Under the pieces are notes generated by a model. It saw nothing but the letters and a program-made list of their open reading frames with translations, was not told where the DNA came from and did no database searches. The position numbers and the translations under genes were made by a program. 6,252 bases of DNA from an uncultured Verrucomicrobiales bacterium. Lineage in GTDB: Bacteria > Verrucomicrobiota > Verrucomicrobiia > Verrucomicrobiales > Akkermansiaceae. Location of the stretch: positions 1-6,252 of the forward strand of contig CALFTQ010000065.1 in assembly GCA_937916135.1 (NCBI GenBank), written 5' to 3'. Below, piece by piece: positions 1 through 6,034 of this stretch (position 1 is its first letter; each line of letters opens with the position of its first letter).

Positions 1-67
1 AACATCAATTTGGCGTTTCGTCAAAGCAATATTCTTTAATTGCCGGAGCAATAATAATATCAAAACT
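1..67. other. Downstream intergenic region, no clear terminator
   Basis: This AT-rich tail follows the last stop. ATTGC-CGGA-GCAAT (39-52) can form a 5-base-pair stem with a 4-base loop. A + strand hairpin, TTTGGCG-TTT-CGTCAAA, lies at 9-25. Neither is followed by a T-run in either direction, so an intrinsic terminator for the operon is not shown. The operon could end by Rho or beyond the window. Confidence 0.4.
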
Positions 68-922
68 TCATTTTCTGCTGCGGGCTTTGCGCAGAATGCT
101 GCGGATGGTCGCCGCATGAGGGCCCGTGATGCAGTCATCCACCGTCACATTCCTGTCATTGACAATCTCAAGATCTGCCCCATGGTCCACCAGCCACTGC
201 ACCAGCGCCACATGACTGAGCGAGCATGCGTAGTGCAAGGCAGTATTGCCCTTGAGCTCGCGGGTCGTATAGTCCGGATTACGCTGTGCCATAATCTCAG
301 GCAGAATAACACGCAGGCGCTTGCAGTACAAGCGCTCAGAGGGGGTATTCCACGGGCGTGACTCTATTTCTGCCAGAATAGCGCTCAGGCCGTCATCCAG
401 CACCTCCGGTTCGCCATCGGGCAGCGGGGCAGAGGGCAGCTGAATAGCGGGGTCATTGGAGCGCTCATCACGCAGCATGAACGTGGCGTTGCGCATATGG
501 CGGGTTTCTCCGTCCTCATGCCAATAGATATAAGCAGGGCCGCCGGTCGGCGCGTTGAAGGAAAGCACCACCAGAGCCTGGAAATTCTTATTTTCAAGCC
601 TGACATAGCCCTTTCCCCCGGTAGAAACACAGTAGCTCACCGTGATATCAGGATAGGGTGTTTCCGCAGAGCTGTCGGGGTGGGGTGCCGTATAGCTGTT
701 GCCACCGGCGGCGGTGAAGCGCAACAGCAGCGGCACATCAAACCGGAACTCATACCAGTGCCTGGCATCGGGTTCTCCGTAAAGCTCCGAGGTGGCCATT
801 TCCACATTATTCATCAGAACCACCACGGTCTTACCTGCGGCAGAAGTGGGTGGCTGCACAGCGGCTCTTACGAGGGGGGCTGAACATGCCAGAAAAGCTG
901 TGATTGCGAGTGTCGTTTTCAT
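68..922 (-). CDS. Secreted beta-domain plus ankyrin protein (last of three paralogues)
   Basis: A 284-residue protein of unknown function, probably exported. Residues 1-20 form a Sec signal peptide: MK, a hydrophobic core, and a likely cut at VRA-A. Residues 28-152 are a beta-rich domain beginning AAGKTVVVLM, with a conserved Tyr-Gly (48-49), an ITVSYC strand (93-98) and a YIYWHEDGETRHMRN segment (131-145). It matches the same region of the gene at 2052-3461. A linker, LDDGLSAILAEIE (175-187), leads to SERLYCKRLRVILP (195-208). One canonical ankyrin repeat follows (about 222-254, with NTALHYAC and LVDHGADLE), then a degenerate capping repeat with VDDCITG (261-267). It ends in a basic RKARSRK tail. 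The ATG at 922 is 6 bases after the preceding stop, with only a weak CAGGT upstream. Ankyrin repeats usually bind proteins; the partner is unknown. The gene and its architecture are certain, the role is not. Confidence 0.9.
   Translation of the reverse strand: MKTTLAITAFLACSAPLVRAAVQPPTSAAGKTVVVLMNNVEMATSELYGEPDARHWYEFRFDVPLLLRFTAAGGNSYTAPHPDSSAETPYPDITVSYCVSTGGKGYVRLENKNFQALVVLSFNAPTGGPAYIYWHEDGETRHMRNATFMLRDERSNDPAIQLPSAPLPDGEPEVLDDGLSAILAEIESRPWNTPSERLYCKRLRVILPEIMAQRNPDYTTRELKGNTALHYACSLSHVALVQWLVDHGADLEIVNDRNVTVDDCITGPHAATIRSILRKARSRK
71..268 (-). repeat. Ankyrin module, copy 3
   Basis: Codes for residues 219-284 of the 284-residue protein. It aligns without gaps through its core to the modules at 932-1126 and 2631-2819. 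Against the latter, bases 177-266 match at about four in five positions by eye, the clearest DNA-level trace of gene duplication in the window. Confidence 0.75.
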
Positions 923-928
923 CGTGGT

Positions 929-2059
929 TTACCTGGAGTTCCGGGCTTTGTGAAGGATGGCGCGTATGGTTCTGGCATTCGGGCCGCCGATGCAGTCATC
1001 CACACCGGCGCCTTTGGCGGTTCTGGCATTGAGGTCAGCGCCGTGCTCCACCAGCCACCGCACAATCTCCACATGGCTGAGGCCACATGCATTGTGCAGA
1101 GCGGTCGTGCCATTGGCATCGGGCAGCACGGTATCAACAGAAGCCCCCTGCACTATCTGCGGCAGCAGCGTCAGCAGACGCTTCTGATACAGGCGCTCCA
1201 CGGCAGTCCTGTATTCCGCTTCTTCCAGAGAAGAAATCAATTGCTGAAGCGCACCGTCTTCATGGCGGATGATAAAACGAGCCGAACACACCTCTCGGTC
1301 AGCACCGTCTCTCTCCCACTCCACACGGGCCAGCCCGGAACCGGAATCAGCAAAATCCAGCGTTATCTGGCCAGTGAGGCCCTGGCCTTTCAGCGATACC
1401 ATCGCGCCGCAGCCCATGGGTTCGTAGTCAACCGTCACAGTAGTTTTCTCCCCGGGCAGCTCAGCCTTGCCACCCTGCCCCGATGGGGGAAACCTCACCA
1501 CCCACGGAGCGGAGTTCCACTCGCGGTAGTCCAATCTCCCAGTCTCCGAATTGATTTCACCGCCAAAGGCCCCGCTGAAATCAATCTCCAGCACCTTACC
1601 AGCCAGCGTGGGGGGCACCACATCGCCCACCGGGTCGCCCATGCGGCAGAGGTAATCCTGGCGGCAGGCATTGTCCGCAAGTCGGAAATTGAGATGATAG
1701 TAATCGGTCCCGTTCCACTTCATATAGGCGGTACCGCTCACCTCAGTGATAAAGCGCATTCTGATGGAGGCCTTATCGCGCTTACCGCTCACACTCAGCT
1801 CCGCGATGCCCGCGGCCGCATCTGCCTGGTAAATCACCTCACAACTGCGCTCCTCACCATGCACTGCGTAAGTATTCGGCTTACCGACTTCCGCCTCCCC
1901 GAAATGAATAAGCAGCGGGGTAAACTTCCACGATGCCGGATAACTGAACTGAATCTTGCACCCGTTCAAATCCGGGGGTATTGCAGGGGTGGCAAGCGCC
2001 GCGCTGGAAAGCGCCAGGAGGGCTATACTGGAGAGGACTTCCTGCATCTTTTTAATCAT
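929..2059 (-). CDS. Secreted protein with two tandem beta-domains and an ankyrin module
   Basis: A 376-residue protein, probably exported, of unknown function. The frame stays open to 2251, but that extension lies inside the upstream gene. I chose the ATG at 2059 because it gives a proper signal peptide (MIKKMQEV, a hydrophobic core, cut near SAALA-T at 23-24) and has GAGGAGG upstream. An ATG at 2047 would lose the lysines. Two copies of the beta-domain follow, at residues 30-129 and 151-268 (LAGKVLEIDFSGAF begins the second). Each has a Tyr-rich strand and an sGtA/sGlA segment before a Trp (114 and 248). Residues 269-300 are the helical linker with VERLYQKRL. An ankyrin repeat (about 316-348) and a cap with GVDDCIGGPNARTIRAIL (352-369) close the protein. 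Its start overlaps the preceding gene by 8 bases, so translation is probably coupled. Its paralogues have a single beta-domain. The ankyrin part is certain; the beta-domain family is unassigned. Confidence 0.88.
   Translation of the reverse strand: MIKKMQEVLSSIALLALSSAALATPAIPPDLNGCKIQFSYPASWKFTPLLIHFGEAEVGKPNTYAVHGEERSCEVIYQADAAAGIAELSVSGKRDKASIRMRFITEVSGTAYMKWNGTDYYHLNFRLADNACRQDYLCRMGDPVGDVVPPTLAGKVLEIDFSGAFGGEINSETGRLDYREWNSAPWVVRFPPSGQGGKAELPGEKTTVTVDYEPMGCGAMVSLKGQGLTGQITLDFADSGSGLARVEWERDGADREVCSARFIIRHEDGALQQLISSLEEAEYRTAVERLYQKRLLTLLPQIVQGASVDTVLPDANGTTALHNACGLSHVEIVRWLVEHGADLNARTAKGAGVDDCIGGPNARTIRAILHKARNSR
932..1126 (-). repeat. Ankyrin module, copy 2
   Basis: Codes for residues 312-376 of the 376-residue protein: TTALHNACGLSHVEIVRWL, then the VDDCIGG cap. 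It is more diverged in DNA from the other two copies than they are from each other. Confidence 0.75.
1256..1609 (-). repeat. Beta-domain, second copy within the 376-residue protein
   Basis: Codes for about residues 151-268, from TLAGKVLEIDFSGA to ARFIIRHED. It has VTVDYEP (208-214), ITLDF (232-236) and GLARVEW (242-248). This copy holds the position next to the ankyrin linker, as the single domain does in the paralogues. Confidence 0.55.
1673..1972 (-). repeat. Beta-domain, first copy within the 376-residue protein
   Basis: Codes for residues 30-129, from LNGCKIQFSY to NFRLADN, with SGTAYMKW (108-115). It is a shorter, diverged copy of the domain at 1256-1609 and of the single domains in the two paralogues. 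Homology is judged by eye from strand pattern and motif order. Confidence 0.5.
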
Positions 2060-3461
2060 GCATTTGCAGGGCCTCCTCGATTTCTGCCGCATTCGGCATA
2101 TCTCCGGGAAGAGACACCTCATTTCCCTCCGCATCCCGCAGGCTGCGGTCGGCACCATAGCCGATGAGCCAGCGAACCAGCTCCACGTTGCCCTCGCAGG
2201 CCGCGCGGTAAACTGCGGTGGCGCCATCGAAGGGCATGCCTTCTTTCTCACGGGTAAGAATCATATGCGGCAGCAGCGCCAGCGACTTGCCAGCCTTCTG
2301 AAGCTGGTGAAGATTGTAGGAACGAATCTGGTAGAGCTCTTTCTGCAAGGCCTCGGTGAACATACCGCGGTGCACATTGGCATCGCGCAGCCAAGTGAGC
2401 AGATTACCCAGCGGCTCCGTCACGTCCACTTGCGGGGGAATCTCCCGGTTCTGGCGCACATACAGGAAGAGAGTCTCCGCGTGCTCCTGGGCGGTAGCAT
2501 CGGGGGACGGGAGCTCGTAAAGCGGGGAGTTCACATCCTCGCAGCGGAAGGCCTTTTCCAGCCAGGCCACAGCCCGGGCGGCTTCCTCCTCACTGGCCTG
2601 CGGCCCGCGGAGGGGGTAATCGCGCTCGCGGCGGGCCTGCTGCAGAATGCCCTTGATGGCTTCGCCATTCTTGCCCCCGCCCACGCAGGCATCAATACTG
2701 GCACCCTTTTCCGTGCGGGCTTCCAGATTGGCCCCGTGGTCAACCAGCCAGCGCACCAGCGCCACATGGCCCAGTGAGCAGGCATAGTGTAAGGCGGTGT
2801 TTCCCTTGTAATCCGGGGTCGTGAAGCTGGGGTTGCCCAGCATCATCACCATCGGCAGCAGGGAGGAAAGTCGCTTCTGGTACAAGCGCTCCGAAGCACT
2901 GCGATAGCGGGTGCCTTCAATCTCCCGCAAAATGGAGCTCAGACCATCATCCAGCTGATTCTCCGGTGAGGTAGCGATGATTTCCTCGGGGAATTCCACG
3001 GTGGCATCGTCCTCGGCATCATCCGCCACGGTGAAGGAGATGTTGCGCAGGTGGCGGGTGTTGCCAGCCTCGTGCCAGGCAATCGCAGCCGTTCCCTCCG
3101 TGTCGCTGGTGTAGGTCAGAGTAAGCAGCACACTGAGCTCCGCACACTCCACCTTCACATAGGCCTGGTTCTCCTTCGTATTCGGATGATAGCTGACTGT
3201 TACTTCATTGCTGAGGTCGGCGCTGTATTGCACATCGGCCTCGAATTCAGCAGAATCCGGGAAGGAAAGCACAAAATCAGAAACTTCCCCCAGCGTATAC
3301 CAGGGTGCCGCCGGGATGCCGTACATGGGGCTGCGGGAAATCTGCGCCCCGCTCATCTCCATGCGGATAGTCTGGCCGGAAATATCCGCCGGTCCTAGTG
3401 CCCACGAGGCGGGGGCAGAGACCAGGCAGAACAACGGAAGAAGTGAACGAAGCAGCTTCAT
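2052..3461 (-). CDS. Secreted beta-domain protein with two ankyrin modules
   Basis: A 469-residue protein, probably exported, and the longest of the three paralogues. The signal peptide is residues 1-21 (MKLLRSLLPLFCLVS core, cut near SWA-L). The beta-domain spans about 26-147: ISGQTIRMEMSGA, Tyr-Gly at 47-48, EVTVSY (86-91), and GTAAIAWHEAGNTRHLRN (123-140). The linker LDDGLSSILREIE and SERLYQKRLSSLLP (190-203) lead to an ankyrin repeat (219-249; NTALHYACSLGHVALVRWLV) and a cap with IDACVGG (256-262). Unlike its paralogues it continues with a helical stretch (about 285-340) and a second linker-plus-ankyrin unit (about 346-466). That unit has LQKAGKSLALLP, GATAVYRAACEGNVELVRWL (413-432) and GADRSLRDAEGN. 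The gene starts 9 bases after the nucleotidase stop with no clear ribosome site, so it probably depends on coupling. Function unknown; protein binding is the usual role of ankyrin repeats. Confidence 0.92.
   Translation of the reverse strand: MKLLRSLLPLFCLVSAPASWALGPADISGQTIRMEMSGAQISRSPMYGIPAAPWYTLGEVSDFVLSFPDSAEFEADVQYSADLSNEVTVSYHPNTKENQAYVKVECAELSVLLTLTYTSDTEGTAAIAWHEAGNTRHLRNISFTVADDAEDDATVEFPEEIIATSPENQLDDGLSSILREIEGTRYRSASERLYQKRLSSLLPMVMMLGNPSFTTPDYKGNTALHYACSLGHVALVRWLVDHGANLEARTEKGASIDACVGGGKNGEAIKGILQQARRERDYPLRGPQASEEEAARAVAWLEKAFRCEDVNSPLYELPSPDATAQEHAETLFLYVRQNREIPPQVDVTEPLGNLLTWLRDANVHRGMFTEALQKELYQIRSYNLHQLQKAGKSLALLPHMILTREKEGMPFDGATAVYRAACEGNVELVRWLIGYGADRSLRDAEGNEVSLPGDMPNAAEIEEALQMHD
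2073..2079 (-). promoter_or_regulatory. Strong Shine-Dalgarno GAGGAGG for the 376-residue gene
   Basis: On the minus strand GAGGAGG lies about 13 bases before the ATG at 2059, inside the last codons (Ile-Glu-Glu-Ala) of the preceding gene. It is the best ribosome site in the operon. It favours the ATG at 2059 over the one at 2047, which would be too far away. Confidence 0.6.
2631..2819 (-). repeat. Ankyrin module, copy 1
   Basis: Codes for residues 215-277 of the 469-residue protein. It is the same unit as the modules at 71-268 and 932-1126, with the same spacing of conserved cysteines (228 and 259). Confidence 0.75.
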
Positions 3462-3470
3462 ACTTGCAGA

Positions 3471-4889
3471 TTATTTTTCGATTTGTACCTCGATGCGGGA
3501 AACGCCCTCATAATCCACCTCCTCTTTCTTTTCGAGGAAGCGGATAAGGCATTCGGCACCATCACTATCGATGGCAATACCCGGATTGGCGGGCGGAGCG
3601 GATGTGGTGGAGGCAATATAGGAATTATAGGCCACGGTGTAGCGGGCAGCGGGGTCGATGGGCGTACCATCAGCCAGTTTAGCCTCAGTAATACGCATCG
3701 GTTTGAGCTCCGCTGCGGGCTTGATGGCCTTGTAGGTCATGCCGGACACGCAGGGCGCCCCGTGGTGGTCGCTGCCGGGTATGCTCTCCAGCAGGGCAAT
3801 GAGTTCCTTGCCGGTCATGGTGGTGCGGATAATGGCATTGCCGAAGGGATCCATGCGGTACACATCCGCCACGGTGAGCGGGCCGGCGGGGAAGTCATCC
3901 AGGCGCACGCCGCCGTAGTTCACAATGGCAATATCCGTGATGGCGCGCACGCAGAGCGCATCGGCCATCATGCAGCCCAGGCCTTCGCGGCGGGTGATAT
4001 TGCGCTTGACCGTGGTCAGCTGGCGCTTGAAGAAAGGCAGGCTCTTGGTCTTCTCCACAAGCTCGGCCGTGGCTTCATCGGACTCCAGGCCAGTGAGAGG
4101 AAGCAACTCCGATTTCTTGCTGACCACCTTGCCGTCCTCCACATCGAAGGTGAGGCGGGTCAGGTACTTGAGCTTGTTTTCAGACTGGGTGATGAGCACG
4201 CCGTTCTCGATGTGGCCCTTCTCCACGCGGGTATGGCTGTGGCCGCCCACGATAGCATCAGCCTCGGGGAACATGCGGGCCAGCTTGATATCGTCCTCAA
4301 AGCCCAGGTGGGTGAGGATGATGAGCACATCGCAGTGGGCGCGCAGGTGCTTGTAGCAGGCGGCGGTATCAAAGGGGGAGGCAAACCGCAGGCCCTGGCA
4401 CTTGTCCGGGTGGGCATCCGGCAACCCATTATCGCCAATCTGAACGAGGCCCAGCACACCGATGCGCACGCCGTTGCGCTCGAAAATCTTGTAGGGCTTC
4501 ACGTTGATGCCCTGCGTATCGGTCGTGAAGATATTGGCGCAGACGAACTCGAAATCCGCGGCATTCACATAGTCGCGGAGGGCGGCGGGGCCGGAGTCGA
4601 ACTCGTGATTACCGAAGGTGGAGAGGTCAAAACCGATGTGGTTCATGAGCGTGACCATCGGAATGCCCGGGCGGTTGCCGTTATCGACGTATGGGTTACC
4701 GGTGCGGTTGTCGCCGGCAGCCAGCAGCAGCAGGCCGGGGTCGGCCAGGCGCTCCTGCTTCACGCAGGTGGCCAGCTGCGGCATGCCATCGATATTGGCA
4801 TGCATATCATTGATACCCAGAATGGTTACCTGCTCTGCAAAGGCGGTACCGAGCAGTGCCAGAAGTGTAAGGAAATGTGACTTTTTCAT
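3471..4889 (-). CDS. Secreted 5'-nucleotidase family metallophosphoesterase (UshA-like)
   Basis: A 472-residue exported phosphohydrolase. The family removes phosphate from nucleoside 5'-monophosphates or related nucleotides using a two-metal centre. The signal peptide is residues 1-18 (MKKSHFLTLLALLGTAFA-EQ). The N-terminal catalytic domain has all the usual metal-site motifs: NDMH (27-30), AAGDN (57-61), GNHEFD (93-98), THLG (193-196) and GGHSHT (215-220). The C-terminal nucleotidase domain shows NYGGVR (324-329), DPFGN (347-351) and SGMTY (382-386). Where classical UshA-type enzymes carry a GGDGY loop for the base, this one reads YNSYIASTTSAPP (421-433). That resembles the NSYxA form I recall from Bacteroidetes homologues, so the exact substrate is uncertain. 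It is shorter than E. coli UshA (about 550 residues) and has no visible C-terminal anchor. It starts 8 bases after the 64-residue gene. The enzyme class is firm; the substrate is not. Confidence 0.95.
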   Translation of the reverse strand: MKKSHFLTLLALLGTAFAEQVTILGINDMHANIDGMPQLATCVKQERLADPGLLLLAAGDNRTGNPYVDNGNRPGIPMVTLMNHIGFDLSTFGNHEFDSGPAALRDYVNAADFEFVCANIFTTDTQGINVKPYKIFERNGVRIGVLGLVQIGDNGLPDAHPDKCQGLRFASPFDTAACYKHLRAHCDVLIILTHLGFEDDIKLARMFPEADAIVGGHSHTRVEKGHIENGVLITQSENKLKYLTRLTFDVEDGKVVSKKSELLPLTGLESDEATAELVEKTKSLPFFKRQLTTVKRNITRREGLGCMMADALCVRAITDIAIVNYGGVRLDDFPAGPLTVADVYRMDPFGNAIIRTTMTGKELIALLESIPGSDHHGAPCVSGMTYKAIKPAAELKPMRITEAKLADGTPIDPAARYTVAYNSYIASTTSAPPANPGIAIDSDGAECLIRFLEKKEEVDYEGVSRIEVQIEK

Positions 4890-4897
4890 TGTTGTAT

Positions 4898-5092
4898 TCA
4901 GCAGGAAGGTGAAGTATAAATATGGCGGCCATCCGCCATGGGGCTATCAGGAGCAATGACATTACCCCAGGCATCGCAAAGCTCGACCCGGGGCACGGAA
5001 ATTTTCTTGTCCGCGCAGTAGCGGCGCAGGGCATCCAGCGCGGTGGCACCGGCAAAGATACGCACAGAAGTATCGTTCACGTAGACAAGCAT
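4898..5092 (-). CDS. Small 64-residue protein, ThiS/MoaD-like beta-grasp pattern
   Basis: A small protein, probably cytoplasmic since no signal peptide is visible. The opening MLVYVNDTSVRIFAGATALDAL reads as two beta strands, then a G-A-T turn and a helix (17-27, ALDALRRYC). The second half, ELCDAWGNVIAPDSPMADG, ends in a DG-x-x-I strand. This order resembles the sulfur-carrier/ubiquitin-like beta-grasp fold (ThiS, MoaD). It lacks the terminal Gly-Gly those carriers need and ends instead in TSPSC, so thiocarboxylate chemistry is unlikely. Cysteines are at 26, 39 and 64. The ATG at 5092 is 2 bases after the upstream stop and has no ribosome site of its own; the next gene starts 8 bases after it. 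Tight packing on both sides and a sensible fold pattern argue that it is real. The fold call is a pattern judgement and the function is unknown. Confidence 0.75.
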   Translation of the reverse strand: MLVYVNDTSVRIFAGATALDALRRYCADKKISVPRVELCDAWGNVIAPDSPMADGRHIYTSPSC

Positions 5093-5094
5093 GG

Positions 5095-5958
5095 TTACAA
5101 TTCAGGGCTGGGATTCTCTTTCAGGAACTCAACGGCAGACTCATGCCCCTGATTCGCAGCGGCTTGAATGAGCGCATACCCCTTTGCCGCGTTTTGCGGC
5201 ACGCTTCTGCCGAACATCAGGCGCAGTCCCAGGTCATACTGAGCGGCAGGCTCTCCCTTGGCAGCAGCCTGCTCCACCCAGGCGAGTTTCTCCAGTTCAT
5301 CAGCATCGGCGCCCTGCTCCGTTTTCGCCCACTTGCTGATGTAGGCAGAGTGAATGCCGGTGTCGTCATTATAATAACGGGAGAGTTCCCACATGGCAGC
5401 AGAATCTCCCCTGCAGGCTTTTTCCCAGGCTTCCAAAGCCTCATCGCTCTGCAGTTCCACAGGGAAACCGCGTCGCAGCAACGCCCGCAACTGGGGATGG
5501 CGCGTCAGCTCTATCGGGCGGCGCCCCTTCTTGTCTTTGGCATCAGCCTTCGCGCCGAAGGCCAGCAGGCGCAGCGCCATGCGGTAATCACCGGCTTGGG
5601 CAGCGCGGTGAAGCGGGGTCATGCCGGTGGCTGGCTCTGCCTGATTGGGGTCAAGCCCGGTCAGCAGGATTTTATGCACGAGCGCGGCATCGCAGTCCGG
5701 CAACGATATCAGGCAGAAGGCAAGCAGATTGTTTCCGCTGCGGTCAGTCCAGTTGGCGTTGCCGCTGCTCCGCATGTTGTTGATACAGGAAGAAAGTGCA
5801 GGCCACTGAGGAGCCGCAGAGTAGCGGGCCGCGAGAAAGCCGTCAAGCTCATTAAGACTGGCTTCCAGTCCATCGGAAGCCAGAGCAGCAGGGCAGACAA
5901 TGCAGCCTACCGCCACGACCGGAGCGCAAATAAATGGTAAAAAAGAATAGTGATACAT
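5095..5958 (-). CDS. Secreted ankyrin and Sel1-like-repeat protein, first gene of the operon
   Basis: A 287-residue, probably exported repeat protein of unknown function. The N-terminus is hydrophobic (SFLPFICAPVVAVGCIVCPAALA, 5-27), with a likely signal-peptidase cut after ALA at 27. AVGC at 16-19 is a poor but possible lipobox. Ankyrin-like repeats lie at about 72-106 (irregular, GNNLLAFC), 110-141 (clear: GMTPLHRAAQAGDYRMALRLLAFGA) and 142-164 (partial: GRRPIELTRHPQLRALLRRG). Two Sel1-like (TPR-type) repeats follow at about 173-200 and 224-276; the second is clear, with AAAKGEPAAQYDLGLRLMFG and AAKGYALIQAAANQGHESA. It lacks the beta-domain of the three downstream paralogues. The ATG at 5958 is the only canonical start before the hydrophobic segment, yet its n-region has no Lys or Arg and no ribosome site precedes it, so the exact start is less certain than the gene. 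Confidence 0.88.
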   Translation of the reverse strand: MYHYSFLPFICAPVVAVGCIVCPAALASDGLEASLNELDGFLAARYSAAPQWPALSSCINNMRSSGNANWTDRSGNNLLAFCLISLPDCDAALVHKILLTGLDPNQAEPATGMTPLHRAAQAGDYRMALRLLAFGAKADAKDKKGRRPIELTRHPQLRALLRRGFPVELQSDEALEAWEKACRGDSAAMWELSRYYNDDTGIHSAYISKWAKTEQGADADELEKLAWVEQAAAKGEPAAQYDLGLRLMFGRSVPQNAAKGYALIQAAANQGHESAVEFLKENPSPEL

Positions 5959-5988
5959 AGCAACAGACTGTTTTCTTAAAGGGGAATG

Positions 5989-6008
5989 CGGGAGGCCGGA
6001 GCACCCGC
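5989..6008 (-). other. Short inverted repeat in the operon leader
   Basis: GCGGG and CCCGC arms flank a loop of about 10 bases between the candidate small peptide and the first large gene. On the minus strand it is followed by ATTCCCCTTT, not a real U-tract. It is therefore a weak candidate for an attenuator or a 5' stabilising hairpin, and not a clear terminator. Confidence 0.2.
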
Positions 6009-6034
6009 TAGTGAATATGATTGTGCGGATAAAA

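Noticed and set aside
39..52. Intrinsic terminator after the last gene
   Set aside because: The stem is only 5 base pairs and no T-run follows on the minus strand.
950..2167. A 405-codon + strand open frame
   Set aside because: It is antisense to two paralogues with clear ankyrin motifs, spans the boundary between two real genes, and shows no domain.
2060..2251. N-terminal extension of the 376-residue gene up to an ATG at 2251
   Set aside because: It would overlap the preceding gene by about 200 bases, place a signal peptide in the middle of the protein, and ignore the GAGGAGG site.
1956..2777. A 273-codon + strand open frame
   Set aside because: It is antisense to the real 469-residue gene and runs across its end; no family features.
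3483..4880. A 465-codon + strand open frame almost exactly opposite the nucleotidase gene
   Set aside because: The minus-strand product has a signal peptide and full catalytic motifs. The + strand product has no recognisable domain, and its openness follows from the codon use of the real gene.
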